From positions 186,001-250,000 of the forward strand of contig CAJHNH020005990.1 of the NCBI GenBank assembly GCA_905116865.2: DNA of 64,000 nt. The letters are read 5' to 3'. Below are positions 24,201 through 34,569 of this stretch, piece after piece. This stretch comes from Candidula unifasciata. Its lineage: Eukaryota; Mollusca; Gastropoda; Stylommatophora; Geomitridae. A model generated the notes under the pieces. The model did no database searches. It was given only the letters and a program-made list of their open reading frames with translations, and was not told the origin of the DNA. Position 1 is the first letter of the stretch. Each line of letters starts with the position of its first letter. The position numbers were made by a program, and so were the translations under genes.

Positions 24201-26235
24201 GTTATCTGTCTGTACAACCGCATGTTCCATCAGTTCACTGTTAAAAGAGGCTCATAGTTGCCTGTTTCCTTTAGTGATGATATAGTGAACTGTTTAATTT
24301 GTGATGTTGTCTCTCCGTGACATAAGACTACATTTTAAAATCTTCAATCTCCTCATGTGGGTTCCATAGCCCCATTTTGGGGGGAAATATAGACCCACTG
24401 CCTCCCAGCAAGTAAATATAGACCCACTGCCTCCCAGCAAGTAAATATAGACCCACTGCCTCCCAGCAAGCATGTCATAGAAGTTGACTAACTGGGATCA
24501 TCCTCTGAAGTTGGAGTGACCCTGCCTGAGAGTCAAGGAATCAACAGTCTGCATACAAATAAGCCAGATCTGTAAAACGGATGTGCATGCAACACTCAGT
24601 TTCTGGACCAAGACTAAATTCCAGAGGTGGACGAACAACCAGAACTTTCTGCCGGAGTTTACAGCCAGTGAAAGCAAAGAAGAGGAAGTCTTCACAAATC
24701 CAAATTGTTAGTTTAACACCTACTGTCCCACAGTGTTGTTATTTTTTTATAAGCTTTTATTATTTTTGAAAATGTTTGTCTGGATGGCTGTTTGCATTAG
24801 TTATTTTTATTTCTTTAATTCAAACATTGTTTACTTTAAACGAGAACCACTTAAGTTGACAGTTAATACAATTAGTTGTTGGTACTAGACGAGCTAACAG
24901 TGAATAATCAGTTATGCTGTTGTCTTTCTTTCAGGTGACACAGTTTTTGATATCTTCACAAATCCACCAACCCCAGACCTTCTGAAAGTCAAACTTCTCA
25001 TCACAGAAGCAACTTACTTAGATGATCATATTGGTATGTATTTTTGTGTTTAGTGATTTAGAGAAAAATGTCAACAGTTCTTTCTTCTTCATTTTCTTCT
25101 TCACATTCACCGGCTGTAAACTCAAGACAGAAAGTTCTGGTTGTTCACCCACCTCTGGACTTTAGTTCTGTTCCAGAAAGTGAGTGGTGCATGCATATCT
25201 GTTTCACAGGTCTGACTCATTTGTATGTAGACTGTTGGTTCCTTGCCTCTCCGGCAGATGTACTCTGATGTGGTGCATGCACATCTGTTTCACAGCTCTG
25301 ACTCATTTGTGTGTAGACTGTTGGTTCCTTGCCTCTCAGGCAGATGTACTGACTTCGAAGGAAGCTGCCAATTAGTTGACTATTATGACATGCTTTTGGG
25401 TAGGCAGTGGGTCTGTTCTTGTTTTCCCCACAATGGGGCTCCAAAACCAACACGTCAGAAGTTAATTTGTTATTTAACACTCTAAAATTCACTACCATGT
25501 AGTGTAACATATTCAGCATAACATGGTAGTACCTTTTTCTATCATGCAGTAAAACTGACCTTTTAGATAAAGTACTCTTCCTCTTGAAAATATAGTTGCT
25601 CCTTGTCCTATCCTGCTGTTGTAATTTGTTATTCTTTCCAGCTGACTTTGTATTATTGTCGAGGTTTCTGCATTTGGGTTCTGGTACCCATTGTGGAGGA
25701 AACCAGAAGGGGTCCACTGCACCCTAACAAGCATGTTGTAAGAGTCGACTAATTAGGGGTTTTCTTTGAAGCTGGAGTGCATCTGCCTCAGAGGCAAGGA
25801 AGCAACAGTCTGTGAACAAATAAGCCAGATCTGTAAAACAGGTGTGCTGAAACAAGTCCAAAAGTGGCTGAACAATCAGAACTTTTCATCAAAGTTTACA
25901 GCTATTGAATGTGAACAAGAAGAAGATTGCCTAGGTTAAGTATTTTCCATTCTATTCAGTGTGCAAAATTTTGAACTAACCATATTCTTGTATTTCTTTT
26001 AGGCAAAAACATGGTGCAGAAAGCCAGAGATTTTGGTCATACACATTTACAGGAAATTGCACAAAATGCAGAGATTTTCAAGGATGTGGGCCACATTATT
26101 TTGGTCCACTTTTCAAATAAATACTCAGCTAAATACATTCACGACTGCATACATCAGAAGCTGCCTCCAGAGTTGAGAGATAAGGTCACACCAGCAGTGG
26201 TAGCAAAAGCAACATTTGCAACAGGCTTGTCTTAG
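17866..26235 (+). CDS. Ribonuclease Z, short plant/bacterial-type (tRNA 3' endonuclease), five exons, complete
   Basis: Joining 17866-18299, 20945-21152, 23604-23796, 24935-25033 and 26003-26235 gives 1167 nt, i.e. 388 residues plus TAG, with every intron GT-AG and every phase consistent. The product should be a Zn-dependent metallo-beta-lactamase-fold endonuclease that removes 3' trailers from pre-tRNA. Visible motifs are the metal site T145-HGHIDH-151, a further His at H228 (IHRISSQGY), the GDT motif with D280, EATY near 303-306, GH at 323-324 and a C-terminal H347-F-S. The stretch around SQGYIVYKEEKTLKEEY and the ending HFSNKY follow the plant chloroplast/nuclear tRNase Z pattern rather than animal ELAC1/ELAC2. 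Residues 1-68 hold one acidic and about eleven basic residues, as in a mitochondrial presequence, and Met69 offers a shorter product. The 3' end is unambiguous; the 5' UTR is not mapped. Family assignment rests on motif recall, not a search. Confidence 0.88.
18453..18623. mobile_element. hAT-type MITE in RNase Z intron 1
   Basis: Ends cagggctgttcaact and (reverse complement) caggactatttaactgg are imperfect inverted repeats. Flanking 8-mers gtctaata and ctctcata match at six of eight positions. The interior has gccc/gggc-rich words like the copy at 22728-22927. Confidence 0.6.
18640..19260 (-). mobile_element. LINE C-terminal fragment in RNase Z intron 1
   Basis: The minus strand reads RISWTKKRRNIDILKDLNI, KEDWLINSILSRKLKYFGH and GLEKIIEGMVPGRKGRGR, the same family as 6150-7483. 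Beyond 19130 it continues with a segment shared with 44510-44700 (gttcatttctgtaagg). Confidence 0.75.
19330..19620 (-). mobile_element. LINE reverse-transcriptase C-terminal fragment
   Basis: The minus strand reads KVNLIRTIFWPTLCYLCQT and VTTEMKCLRRAAGVSRKDRK. It corresponds to INSIFIPTLCYQCQTWT and EMRCLRRVTNNTRRDR in the element at 38100-39085. Confidence 0.7.
19620..20396. other. Intronic non-coding DNA, G run
   Basis: Nothing coding is recognised. A 14-base G run lies near 20307-20320. The part adjoining 19620 may be more of the decayed LINE. Confidence 0.35.
20397..20592 (+). mobile_element. SINE-A copy in RNase Z intron 1
   Basis: cagagtgcatcagattgag, aacagtctgcatacagataa, gccagatttgtaa, gtggatgaacaaccagaacc and gtttacagccggtgaac occur in the family order, ending in a purine-rich tail. 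Confidence 0.75.
20945..21152 (+). CDS. RNase Z exon 2 (HxHxDH metal motif)
   Basis: The acceptor ttctag precedes 20945 and the donor gtaagt follows 21152. The exon completes Thr145 and encodes the metal-binding motif HGHIDH, followed by KRELFGMKPARYYVPP, a stretch typical of short tRNase Z proteins. It ends in phase 0 at Arg214. Confidence 0.9.
21195..22727 (-). mobile_element. LINE with C-terminal RNase H, antisense in RNase Z intron 2
   Basis: The minus strand from 22727 carries reverse-transcriptase C-terminal sequence (LQLLKRLAGTAWGSDKKT, LQLRREKATLDIYKR). An RNase H domain follows: YTDGSA (first Asp), YEAEIIALKTAE (Glu), FTDSMSALQ (Asp) and WIPGHSGTPGNDRADRLAKK (His and Asp). A zinc-knuckle-like CELCNYPYETVEHHLFEC comes next, then a (caa)n tail at about 21196-21212. 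All RNase H residues survive. The frame is broken once, near 21988, in a run of six T. The 5' part is missing, and a MITE abuts at 22728. Confidence 0.88.
22728..22927. mobile_element. hAT-type MITE
   Basis: Terminal inverted repeats are cagggctattcaact and (reverse complement of) ggttgaatagccctg. The flanking 8-mers cttcagtt and ttttagtt agree at six of eight positions. It is non-coding, about 200 bp, and the same family as 18453-18623. Confidence 0.75.
23215..23400 (+). mobile_element. LINE scrap and hAT terminus
   Basis: IDYKENDITDFQYFG resembles the LINE DFEYLGS segment. It is followed by ggttggagaccactgctcta, a typical hAT MITE right end with a ctctaaag-like target. Confidence 0.5.
23604..23796 (+). 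CDS. RNase Z exon 3
   Basis: The acceptor ctccacag precedes 23604 and the donor gtaagt follows 23796. It encodes residues 215-278 plus one base. It contains H228, the likely third metal-binding His, and the SQGYIVYK and ITPEIAYC segments that precede the GDT motif. Confidence 0.9.
24353..24690 (+). mobile_element. SINE-A copy with triplicated head block, RNase Z intron 3
   Basis: Starts gggttccatagccccattt. A 29-bp block beginning aaatatagacccactgcct occurs three times (24390-24475), then the normal body: aacagtctgcatacaaataa, ccagatctgtaaaacgg and gtttacagccagtga. It shows a short array forming inside a SINE. Confidence 0.8.
24935..25033 (+). CDS. RNase Z exon 4 (GDT motif)
   Basis: The acceptor ctttcag precedes 24935 and the donor gtatgt follows 25033. 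This 99-nt exon completes Gly279 and encodes D280-T281, then LLITEATYLDDHI. The GDT aspartate is a bridging metal ligand in this family. Confidence 0.88.
25085..25465 (-). mobile_element. SINE-A copy with internal duplication, RNase Z intron 4
   Basis: Antisense family words run from the tail at 25085 to cacaatggggctcc at 25440. The segment tggtgcatgca...ctgactcatttgt...gcagatgtact is present twice (25185-25265 and 25270-25350). Confidence 0.75.
25676..25935 (+). mobile_element. SINE-A copy, RNase Z intron 4
   Basis: The order is tgggttctggtacccattgt, gggtccactgcaccctaac, aagcatgttgtaag, gagtgcatctgcct, aacagtctgtgaacaaataa and gtttacagctattgaa, with a (gaa)n tail. It ends 67 bp before exon 5. 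Confidence 0.75.
26003..26235 (+). CDS. RNase Z exon 5 (C-terminal His motif, stop)
   Basis: The acceptor cttttag precedes 26003. The exon encodes residues 312-388 and the TAG stop at 26233-26235. It carries GHTHL (323-327) and VHFSNKY with H347, the last metal ligand. A canonical polyadenylation signal close downstream was not obvious. Confidence 0.9.
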
Positions 26236-26439
26236 TATGAGGTTCCTGCTGTTGCCTTGTCTAGTGTTTGGTCCGAGATCCGGTAGCAAGGTTCTTAGTT
26301 TCTCTGCTGTATAGTTATAGTAAATATAGAATTGACATCATTGTATGGGTAAAAGCCCTTTGTTTAACAGAATGAAGAACTGACATGACAAGCACAAAAG
26401 TTATTTGTTTTAATGTTGTATAACTTGTTAATGAAGCAT

Positions 26440-26640
26440 TTACATCATCATCATCATTGTCCTGTTATGCCTTTATATGTCACATAGGGCTCACATATTC
26501 CGTTCTATAATATTCCATTCCGTTTTGTAATGTTTAATGGAATGGCTTCCTTTCCTTAAGTTCCTTAAGCAACATAAAAATGGGGTGGGGGAGTTAGACT
26601 CATGCCCAACCCTCCTCCTTTCTCATCCAGGCAGAGGACC
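26440..26640. repeat. Dispersed repeat fragment (catcat start)
   Basis: (atc)n is followed by cctttatatgtcacataggg. The same word order occurs at 39430-39560. It is probably the 3' end of a LINE with a (gat)n tail, in antisense. Confidence 0.45.
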
Positions 26641-26839
26641 GGCAAAGGTGGAGATAATTTACATTATAGCATCAATTTATGTTATTGAACAAACTGAAGC
26701 ATCAGAGCACAGATAAAGGTTACTAGTTTCATAAATGTCTTGTTACTGACTTGGCTGTAGTGGCTTGTTCATGAGAATCATAGCTAACAGCACTGGTCTA
26801 TTGTTCGTGGGCAGTTGGTGACATTTACAATAAATACTA

Positions 26840-27140
26840 GTGATCATCAGAGAACAAGTCGGCACAGAACCAATTCTGGATTACATACAAAGACAGCCAG
26901 TGAAATGGTTTGCCCACTTAGAGAGAATGCCTTGTGACACCATACCATACAAAGCATACATGGAAAGAGAAGAAGTACGTAGAGCACAGGGTAGACCAAG
27001 AACACGATGGAAGGATAACATCAGAGAAACTCGACAACAGCACGATGTGCTTATGGTCGAGGTAGCCAGAAGAGCTAGAGACAGAACCTTATATCTCCCT
27101 CGACACCCACAGCGGTAAAAGAGGAAGTGAAGAAGAAGAA
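26840..27140 (+). mobile_element. LINE 3' end
   Basis: The plus strand reads REQVGTEPILDYIQRQPVKW, FAHLERMPCDTIPYKAY and RRAQGRPRTRWKD, then a (gaa)n tail. It matches the C-terminal region of the LINE at 38100-39085. Confidence 0.75.
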
Positions 27141-27654
27141 GAACAATTGGCCTTCAGACTAGAAATTATGACTTCATATTTTTCCATTGCCACCAGTGTT
27201 AACCCATGTTTAAGTTTAAAGTTCAAGTGTTAGAAATAAATATTGATTTGGTCCATAAAACAAATTGTTAGCAGCCTGTGTAAAAAAAATTGTTTAAGGA
27301 TTGGGGGGAGGGGGGGGGGTGTTCCCAAAATACAAGGCATTGGGCTTGTTTGCTTCTAGGTTACCAGGCTGATTCGGGTTAAAACTTGTACTTAGTAAAG
27401 TCCTGGAAAGTAAAGGTGGCTGGCGTGATGTTGACCATAAGCATGTGCTGATTTGTCTATAGGAATCTGAATCTGGTATCATATACTCGATGCAGCACTG
27501 GTATGTAAGGGTCGTTGACCTACTTTACTTCTTAAAAAGACATGTTCAACAGTAGATAACTCATGACTGGTACTGTAGCCATTGTTTTGATGTAAATATC
27601 ATAGACTGTCTGTTTCAGTCTTAAGTCTCCACAAGTGTCAGTTCCAATTCTCTG
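27140..27654. other. Non-coding stretch before the 36-bp array
   Basis: A G run lies at 27303-27320. No gene or repeat family was recognised. Confidence 0.4.
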
Positions 27655-28914
27655 TGACTTCAACTGTTTAAACATGTACAGTACACACAGTGACTTCAAC
27701 TGTTTAAACATGTACAGTACACACAGTGACTTCAACTGTTTAAACATGTACAGTACACACAGTGACTTCAACTGTTTAAACATGTACAGTACACACAGTG
27801 ACTTCAACTGTTTAAACATGTACAGTACACACAGTGACTTCAACTGTTTAAACATGTACAGTACACACAGTGACTTCAACTGTTTAAACATGTACAGTAC
27901 ACACAGTGACTTCAACTGTTTAAACATGTACAGTACACTCAGTGACTTCAACTGTTTAAACATGTACAGTACACACAGTGACTTCAACTGTTTAAACATG
28001 TACAGTACACACAGTGACTTCAACTGTTTAAACATGTACAGTACACACAGTGACTTCAACTGTTTAAACATGTACAGTACACACAGTGACTTCAACTGTT
28101 TAAACATGTACAGTACACACAGTGACTTCAACTGTTTAAACATGAACAGTACACACAGTGACTTCAACTGTTTAAACATGTACAGTACACACAGTGACTT
28201 CAACTGTTTAAACATGTACAGTACACACAGTGACTTCAACTGTTTAAACATGTACAGTACACACAGTGACTTCAACTGTTTAAACATGTACAGTACACAC
28301 AGTGACTTCAACTGTTTAAACATGTACAGTACACACAGTGACTTCAACTGTTTAAACATGTACAGTACACACAGTGACTTCAACTGTTTAAACATGTACA
28401 GTACACACAGTGACTTCAACTGTTTAGACATGTACAGTACACACAGTGACTTCAACTGTTTAAACATGTACAGTACACACAGTGACTTCAACTGTTTAAA
28501 CATGTACAGTACACACAGTGACTTCAACTGTTTAAACATGTACAGTACACACAGTGACTTCAACTGTTTAAACATGTGCAGTACACACAGTGACTTCAAC
28601 TGTTTAAACATGTACAGTACACACAGTGACTTCAACTGTTTAAACATGAACAGTACACACAGTGACTTCAACTGTTTAAACATGTACAGTACACACAGTG
28701 ACTTCAACTGTTTAAACATGTACAGTACACACAGTGACTTCAACTGTTTAAACATGTACAGTACGCACAGTGACTTCAACTGTTTAAACATGTACAGTAC
28801 ACACAGTGACTTCAACTGTTTAAACATGTACAATACACACAGTGACTTCAACTGTTTAAACATGTACAGTACACACAGTGACTTCAACTGTTTAAACATG
28901 TACAGTACACACAG
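27655..28914. repeat. 36-bp satellite, 35 copies
   Basis: Exactly 35 units of 36 bp (1260 bp), followed by a partial unit. Each unit contains tgacttcaactg, the 10-bp palindrome tgtttaaaca, then tgtacagtac and acacag. Only scattered single-base variants are present. Because 36 is divisible by three, frames on both strands stay open (DFNCLNMYSTHS on plus, KSLCVLYMFKQL on minus). I do not believe these are proteins. Confidence 0.97.
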
Positions 28915-29079
28915 TGATTTCAACCATGTAACATTGACCTAGCTGTGCAGCTGGGCTGGCTGTGAAACTTGACCAAACATTTTACTCAAAAAATGGTTAT
29001 CTGAAATTACCTAAAACATACACCTTGAAATTATTGATTGGGGGAGGGAGGGGGGCATCTTGAATATTCTTTTTGCTCA

Positions 29080-29310
29080 CCGGCTGTAAACTCTGGCAGA
29101 AAATTCTGATGGTTCATCCACTTCTGCTCTTTGGTGCTGTCCAAGAACATGTTTTGCATGTACATCCAGTTTGATAGATCTGGCTGATGTGTACTGCTGG
29201 TTGCTCACCTCTCAAGGAGCTGCACTCTGAGGAAATCTTCCTGAATGTCACTTTTTATGGCATACGTGGAGGGGGGTGTCAAATCTGTTCTTTTGTCCGT
29301 CCCCCCCCCC
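29080..29310 (-). mobile_element. Degenerate SINE-A copy
   Basis: accggctgtaaactctggc, agaaaattctgatggttc and ggttgctcacctctcaagga follow the antisense family order. A C run lies at 29302-29320. Confidence 0.55.
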
Positions 29311-29714
29311 CTCCCCCCACCCCCAAATGTGGACCTGGATCCTGTATATAACATTTTACACATACTTTGTTGTTCTTGAATGATAAAATGTCCAATGCCA
29401 TTCTCAGTGTAAATGAAGCTATGTCTGTTAAACTTGGAGGTGGGTGTTGTACTTGTAAGCCGCTCAGCTCCCAAACTTTGAACCTTAAACTGTAGCGTAT
29501 GTGAGGGGTTATTAGCGCTCACAGAATGTTGCCGAAGGGTTGGCCTGCAAATTCAGAATGCCCAGTTTGCTGTGAAATTTGTTCTTTTATGTTTCATTCA
29601 ATCAGCAAAGCGAAAGCCAATAAACCTTTATTTACTGAACAATTGTCTCTGTGTAATCAGTCGAGCAGCCAGGTTTTTGAAGTATAATGCCTGCAGCGAA
29701 ATGCGATGTGTCCA

Positions 29715-30800
29715 CATAATGTATGTTGGAAAGAGGGTGGGGGGTAGATCCACTGCCCCCAGCAAAGCACATTGAAAGAATCGACTAACTGAGGATGGAG
29801 TGAATCTGCCTGAGAAACGAGGAACCAGCTGTCTGCTTACAGATAGCCTGATATGTAAAATGGGTGTGCATGCAAAACAAATGTTCTGAAACAAAACTAA
29901 AGGTCCAGAGGTGGATGAAGAAGAGACCTGTCCCCCTGGAGTTTACAGCTGGTAAACAAGAAGAGACCTGTCCCCCTGGAGTTTACAGCTGGTAAACAAG
30001 AAGAGACCTGTCTCCCTGCAGTTTACAGCTGGTAAACAAGAAGAGACCTGGCCACTGGAGTTTACAGCTGGTAAACAAGAAGAGACCTGGCCCCCTGGAG
30101 TTTACAGCTGGTAAACGAGAAGAGACCTGTCCCCCTGGAGTTTACAGCTGGTAAACAAGAAGAGACCTGTCCCCTGGAGTTTACAGCTGGTAAACAAGAA
30201 GAGACCTGGCCACTGGAGTTTACAGCTGGTAAACAAGAAGAGACGTGGCCACTGGAGTTTACAGCTGGTAAACAAGAAGAGACCTGTCCCCTGGAGTTTA
30301 CAGCTGGTAAACAATAAGAGACCTGTCCCCTGGAGTTTACAGCTGGTCAACAAGAAGAGACCTGTCCCCTGGAGTTTACAGCTGGTAAACAAGAAGAGAC
30401 CTGTCCACTTGAGTTTACAGCTGGTAAACAAGAAGAGACCTGTCCACTTGAGTTTACAGCTGGTAAACAAGAAGAGACCTGTCCTCTGGAGTTTAGAGCT
30501 GGTAAACAAGAAGAGACCTGTCCACTTGAGTTTACAGCTGGTAAACAAGAAGAGACCTGTCTCCCTGGAGTTTACAGCTGGTAAACAAGAAGAGACCTGT
30601 CCCCTGGAGTTTACAGCTGATAAACAAGAAGAGACCTGCACCCTGGAGTTTACAGCTGGTAAACAAGAAGAGACCTTTCCCCTGGAGTTTACAGCTGGTA
30701 AACAAAAAGAGACCTGGCCCCCTGGAGTTTACAGCTGGTAAACAAGAAGAGACCTGTCTCCCTGCAGTTTACAGCTGGTAAACAAGAAGCAGCAGCTCTC
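29715..30800 (+). mobile_element. SINE-A copy with tail expanded into a ~38-bp array (about 22 copies)
   Basis: The body (gatccactgcccccagcaa, aaccagctgtctgcttacag, gtgtgcatgcaaaac, gtccagaggtggatgaag) leads straight into the array 29918-30790. Its monomer is aagaagagacctgtcc..., ctggagtttacagctggtaa and ac, 37-40 bp long. cggagtttacagccggtgaa plus (gaa)n is the normal SINE-A 3' end, so the array is an amplification of this tail. Confidence 0.9.
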
Positions 30801-31440
30801 TAAGAGCCTGATACAAGCACCATATATCTGATTAATTAATGGCAAACTTCCATAAAATGTACTACTATGCACCATTCAGTAGCTAGCAGTGGAGTATGCA
30901 ATAGGAAATTTGCAGACATTCGGCAAAGTATCAAACCTAATCAAAATCAACGAGGAAGACACTGAAAATGTCCAGAACTGTGAATACCTTGACTTTCTAA
31001 TTATAGTGCTTTATTAATATCTTACCCCAAACAGGGAAAATTCACAGGTCACAGGACAGTCTAGTATTTCAGGTAATGGTAGATAGGTTGCATGCATTCG
31101 TAGGACCTAGGCTGCACTCTATCATGGGGCGTAGGTGGGTTAGGGCCAGTTCTATGTGTTTAGGGGTCGTTAAAAGCATCAGAAAGCGGGGAAACCCAGT
31201 CTTCCCACCCTCTAAAATGCTGGACTGTCCTGTGTCATCATCTGGGGTAGAATATTAATCAAGAACCCTAAATTATAATAATAACGACTGTGTTAAACAA
31301 TGCCCACATGAAACTGGCTGCAACTGCAGCAGTTAAACAGCATTAAGATCCTATGGAGAGCATCAGCAAATAAAACTAACAGTTCCGAGAATGCACATCT
31401 TTCATGTGACTTGTGGATATTTGGTCGTGGACAATTTTGC
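30800..31440. other. Non-coding, with a LINE scrap
   Basis: 30930-31010 reads NEEDTENVQNCEYLDFLII, a LINE-like DFxYLG region. Nothing else is recognised. Confidence 0.4.
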
Positions 31441-31750
31441 AATTAAAAGTAAAGGACATTTGTACGTCACTGGGTGTATGTGGCATACAGTCCTAGACCT
31501 ATATGTTCCAGATTAATCAGCACTCGTTGGGTGATGTGTTCAATATCATGTCGGCCGCCTTTACTTTCTATGACTTTACCAGGTACACTTTCAAGGCTGG
31601 GTCAGCCGAGGAGCAATTTTATAATAATAAAAAAAAAAGCTTCATTTGGATTTGCACCCTCAACCTTCTGATCTGGAGGCGAGTGTGTGGTCGTAATACC
31701 AGTAATTGTGCAATTACTACAGAAACACTGACGCTTTTAAACTGAAATAT
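31440..31750 (-). mobile_element. tRNA-derived SINE-C copy, degenerate
   Basis: Ordered words shared with 33140-33390 and 40480-40745: cctagacctatat, ggtgatgtg-tcaatatcatg, ggccgcctttac and ccttctgatctggaggcg. It is antisense to the window. Confidence 0.65.
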
Positions 31751-31869
31751 TCTTAGTTTGTGTTCATCACTTTCTATTTTAGCGTTTTGTGTGTCCAGGG
31801 AAATATAAGATTCTGTTTCTGGCAGCCTGGACAATCTTGTATGGTATATTATTGCTAGACATTATCTCT

Positions 31870-32165
31870 AAGTGGACAAACCCAATATCCTCCGCCTCAG
31901 AACAGGGCACAACCGATTAGCTAACCACACGTACACAAAATTCAAGATAGGCGTATCAGCCATGTGCACCTGTGGAAAGGTGCCCCAGACAGCAGAGCAT
32001 GTACTTCAGGACTGCATCGAATTTGAAACATTAAGGCAAACCTTTTGGCCAGAAAGAACAACAGTGGGACGTAAACTCTATGGATCACTGAATGAATTAA
32101 CAACAGTGAAATTTATATGAGACAAAATTGCTGATATAGACAAATTTTTCAGGCGAACGAAAGAA
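31870..32165 (+). mobile_element. LINE 3' end with zinc-knuckle-like motif
   Basis: The plus strand reads DKPNILRLRTGHNRLANHTY, MCTCGKVPQTAEHVLQDC and KLYGSLNELTTVKFI, then (gaa)n. It is the C-terminal end of an RNase H-bearing LINE and matches 8466-8900 and 62319-63986. Confidence 0.8.
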
Positions 32166-32199
32166 GAAGAAGAAGTGGACAAACCAATTTGTGTTGTTG

Positions 32200-32690
32200 T
32201 CTTTGTATGCAATAGTATAGAAAGATACATAGCAAAGATAACTCTATCAACCAAAGCAAATCACATAAGAACGGTTTTTTGGCTGCTATTGTGCGACCAG
32301 TGCTAAACATGGACCCCTTTCTACAACTAATGAGCAGTAGATCATAACGACAGAGATGTGATGTCTTAGGAGAGATGCCGATGTGACAAAAGAGATAAAA
32401 TCAGGAATGAAGAAATTAGAAGAAGACTAGGACTGAAACCAGTTTAACAATTCATTAAAGAACAACAAATAAGATTGTTTGGCCACCTGACAAGAATGCC
32501 CTGGTATAAGCTGCCACAGAGAGCCACACTGAAGAAATATAATGAACACTGGGCAATGAGAAGACCACGCAAGAGATGGGGCGGCAACATAATAGAAATG
32601 AACATCAACTTGTACAATACACTGGAAGAAGCGCACAAACGGTCCTTACTGAGGTCGCTGAGGTAAATGGTAGAAGAGAAGAACAAGAAG
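32200..32690 (+). mobile_element. LINE 3' end, degenerate
   Basis: KITLSTKANHIRTVFW, then IKEQQIRLFGHLTRMPWYKL and RRPRKRWGGNIIEMNINL, ending in (gaa)n. It is the same group as 38100-39085. Confidence 0.75.
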
Positions 32691-33139
32691 AAGTATGCAG
32701 TAGTATAGTATTGATTCTATGCTGTTTTATGTTTCATTCTGATTTTCTCTCTTTAGGTCGCTTCTGCAGCCTTTCTCATACATCTCATTTCAAGACTTGA
32801 TTGTTGCATTTGATAAAACTTAAGACTACTGAATTAGGGCCTAGTTTATTTGTGCGCTTGTCACGTAATAGATACAACACGTAGTTCCACAAAGTGCATT
32901 TTAATAAGTGAACATATTCAAAAAAAAAAAAAAACGTAATTGCATACAAACACATTCTGGGAAGTAGCACAGATGGCGTGGGAACTTCATTGTTTTTATG
33001 TGTACACGGACAGTCACGTTTTGGGAAGTTACGTAACCAGTAGAATGGTCTTAGTTTTTATATCTACCGAGTGCAAGCAACCCTAAGTCCTATAACTAGG
33101 GCGAGGTAAGCCTTAGTGCTGGCTGGCTACGCTCAGGGG

Positions 33140-33390
33140 GGCAGTAAAGGACCCTTTCCCACGCCTTCAGGCATACAGGGCTAGACCTTTATTGTATAGA
33201 CCAATCGGCACTGGGAGGGTGATGTGGTCAGCATCATATTGGCCGCTTTTATTTGCCAGGACTTTACCTGATACCCATCTAAGGCTAGGTCGACCTGGCA
33301 GCCGAAATTAAAAAGGCCGTCATGACATGAACCCACGACCTTCTGATCCACAGGCGAATGCCTAGCCGCTACACCAAGGCGGCTCTCAGT
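33140..33390 (-). mobile_element. tRNA-derived SINE-C copy
   Basis: Antisense. The minus strand starts with a tRNA-like head (accttggtgtagcggctagg as A-box region and cgtgggttcatgtca as B-box region), then the SINE-C body ending near ccacgccttcagg. Confidence 0.7.
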
Positions 33391-33774
33391 CGATAGCTTG
33401 TACTGGCCTAAAAATGACTCAACAACAGGAGCAGACGACACACAGTAAGAATATAAATGAGGGCAGGATCTCGAGGACATGATATATCACCCCTGGAGGA
33501 CAAACACCACATGAGATCTCAGGAGCACAGCCACAGTTGCACACAACGCAACTGTATCTAGAAGACGGAAAATAGATACAAATGCGGAACCCTCATTCGG
33601 ACTACAGGACCAAAATGGGAGACCCAGACATGCATAGAGAGACAACACGACACAGGCAGGAACAACAATACGCTATAACTCTTGGCACCACATACAATTT
33701 ACGCCATTGGCACAAATTAAAAATACACCGAAATTATAACCAAACATGGTCAAACTACCAACAACGTTACGTTA

Positions 33775-33850
33775 AAGTCCAGAAGTGGACGAACAGCCAG
33801 AACTTTCTGCTGGAGTTTACAGCCAGTGAACGCGAAGAAGCAGATATCTA
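33775..33850 (+). mobile_element. SINE-A 3' fragment
   Basis: agtccagaagtggacgaac, agccagaactttctgctgg and gtttacagccagtgaacg are the last ~75 bp of SINE-A. Confidence 0.7.
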
Positions 33851-33872
33851 CTGAGTTTTGTTTTGTTTTCTG

Positions 33873-33987
<115 letters not shown>

Positions 33988-34309
33988 TAAAGACACTTTT
34001 TAAGTTACAAATAAAGCTAGTCTCATTTTTAAAAGATCAACGACTCTCGATGGGAGTGTGGTCAGCATTACACAGAAACCTTTCCTTCCTCTGATGTTTC
34101 CTGGTACACATTTTAGGCGGGACTAATATGGGACATGGGCTACGATTGACGATTTCATTTCCATAGAACACACACGTGACTGGTTCTTCCACTTGTGTCC
34201 CACTCATCGTCTGATGTGCTCTGATACTGTGTGCATTTGATTAGAACACTCATGCAATATGACTTTTCAATTGGCAACTTTAGACGTTATGGAAACATCC
34301 CGGATTGGG

Positions 34310-34490
34310 AACAAGAATAGCCCCACTGGCACCTGACAAGCATGTCGTAAGTGGTAAGAAATTCGAAGCTTGTAGAAATCAGGTGTGTTGGGCTGTAAGG
34401 TATATATATCGCAGCTTAGCTGTAAGCCACAACACAACACCGCAACTACCCTTTAAAGGGCGTACGTAGAAGAAAAAGAGGAAGAAAGTA
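34310..34490 (+). mobile_element. SINE-B copy
   Basis: ccccactggcacctgacaag, catgtcgtaag, agaaatcaggtgtgttggg, agcttagctgtaagccacaa and accctttaaagggcg are followed by a purine tail. Confidence 0.65.
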
Positions 34491-34569
34491 AAGGAAACGA
34501 TGTTTCAATGCAGGTCTTCTGAATATCTGCTGTAAAATGTGGGATGAAAGTCACTCCAGCACAACAAAC

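Noticed and set aside
27532..28942. 463- and 435-residue open frames on opposite strands across the 36-bp array
   Set aside because: The unit is 12 codons long without stops, so openness is automatic. Both strands are equally open and the translation has no other content.
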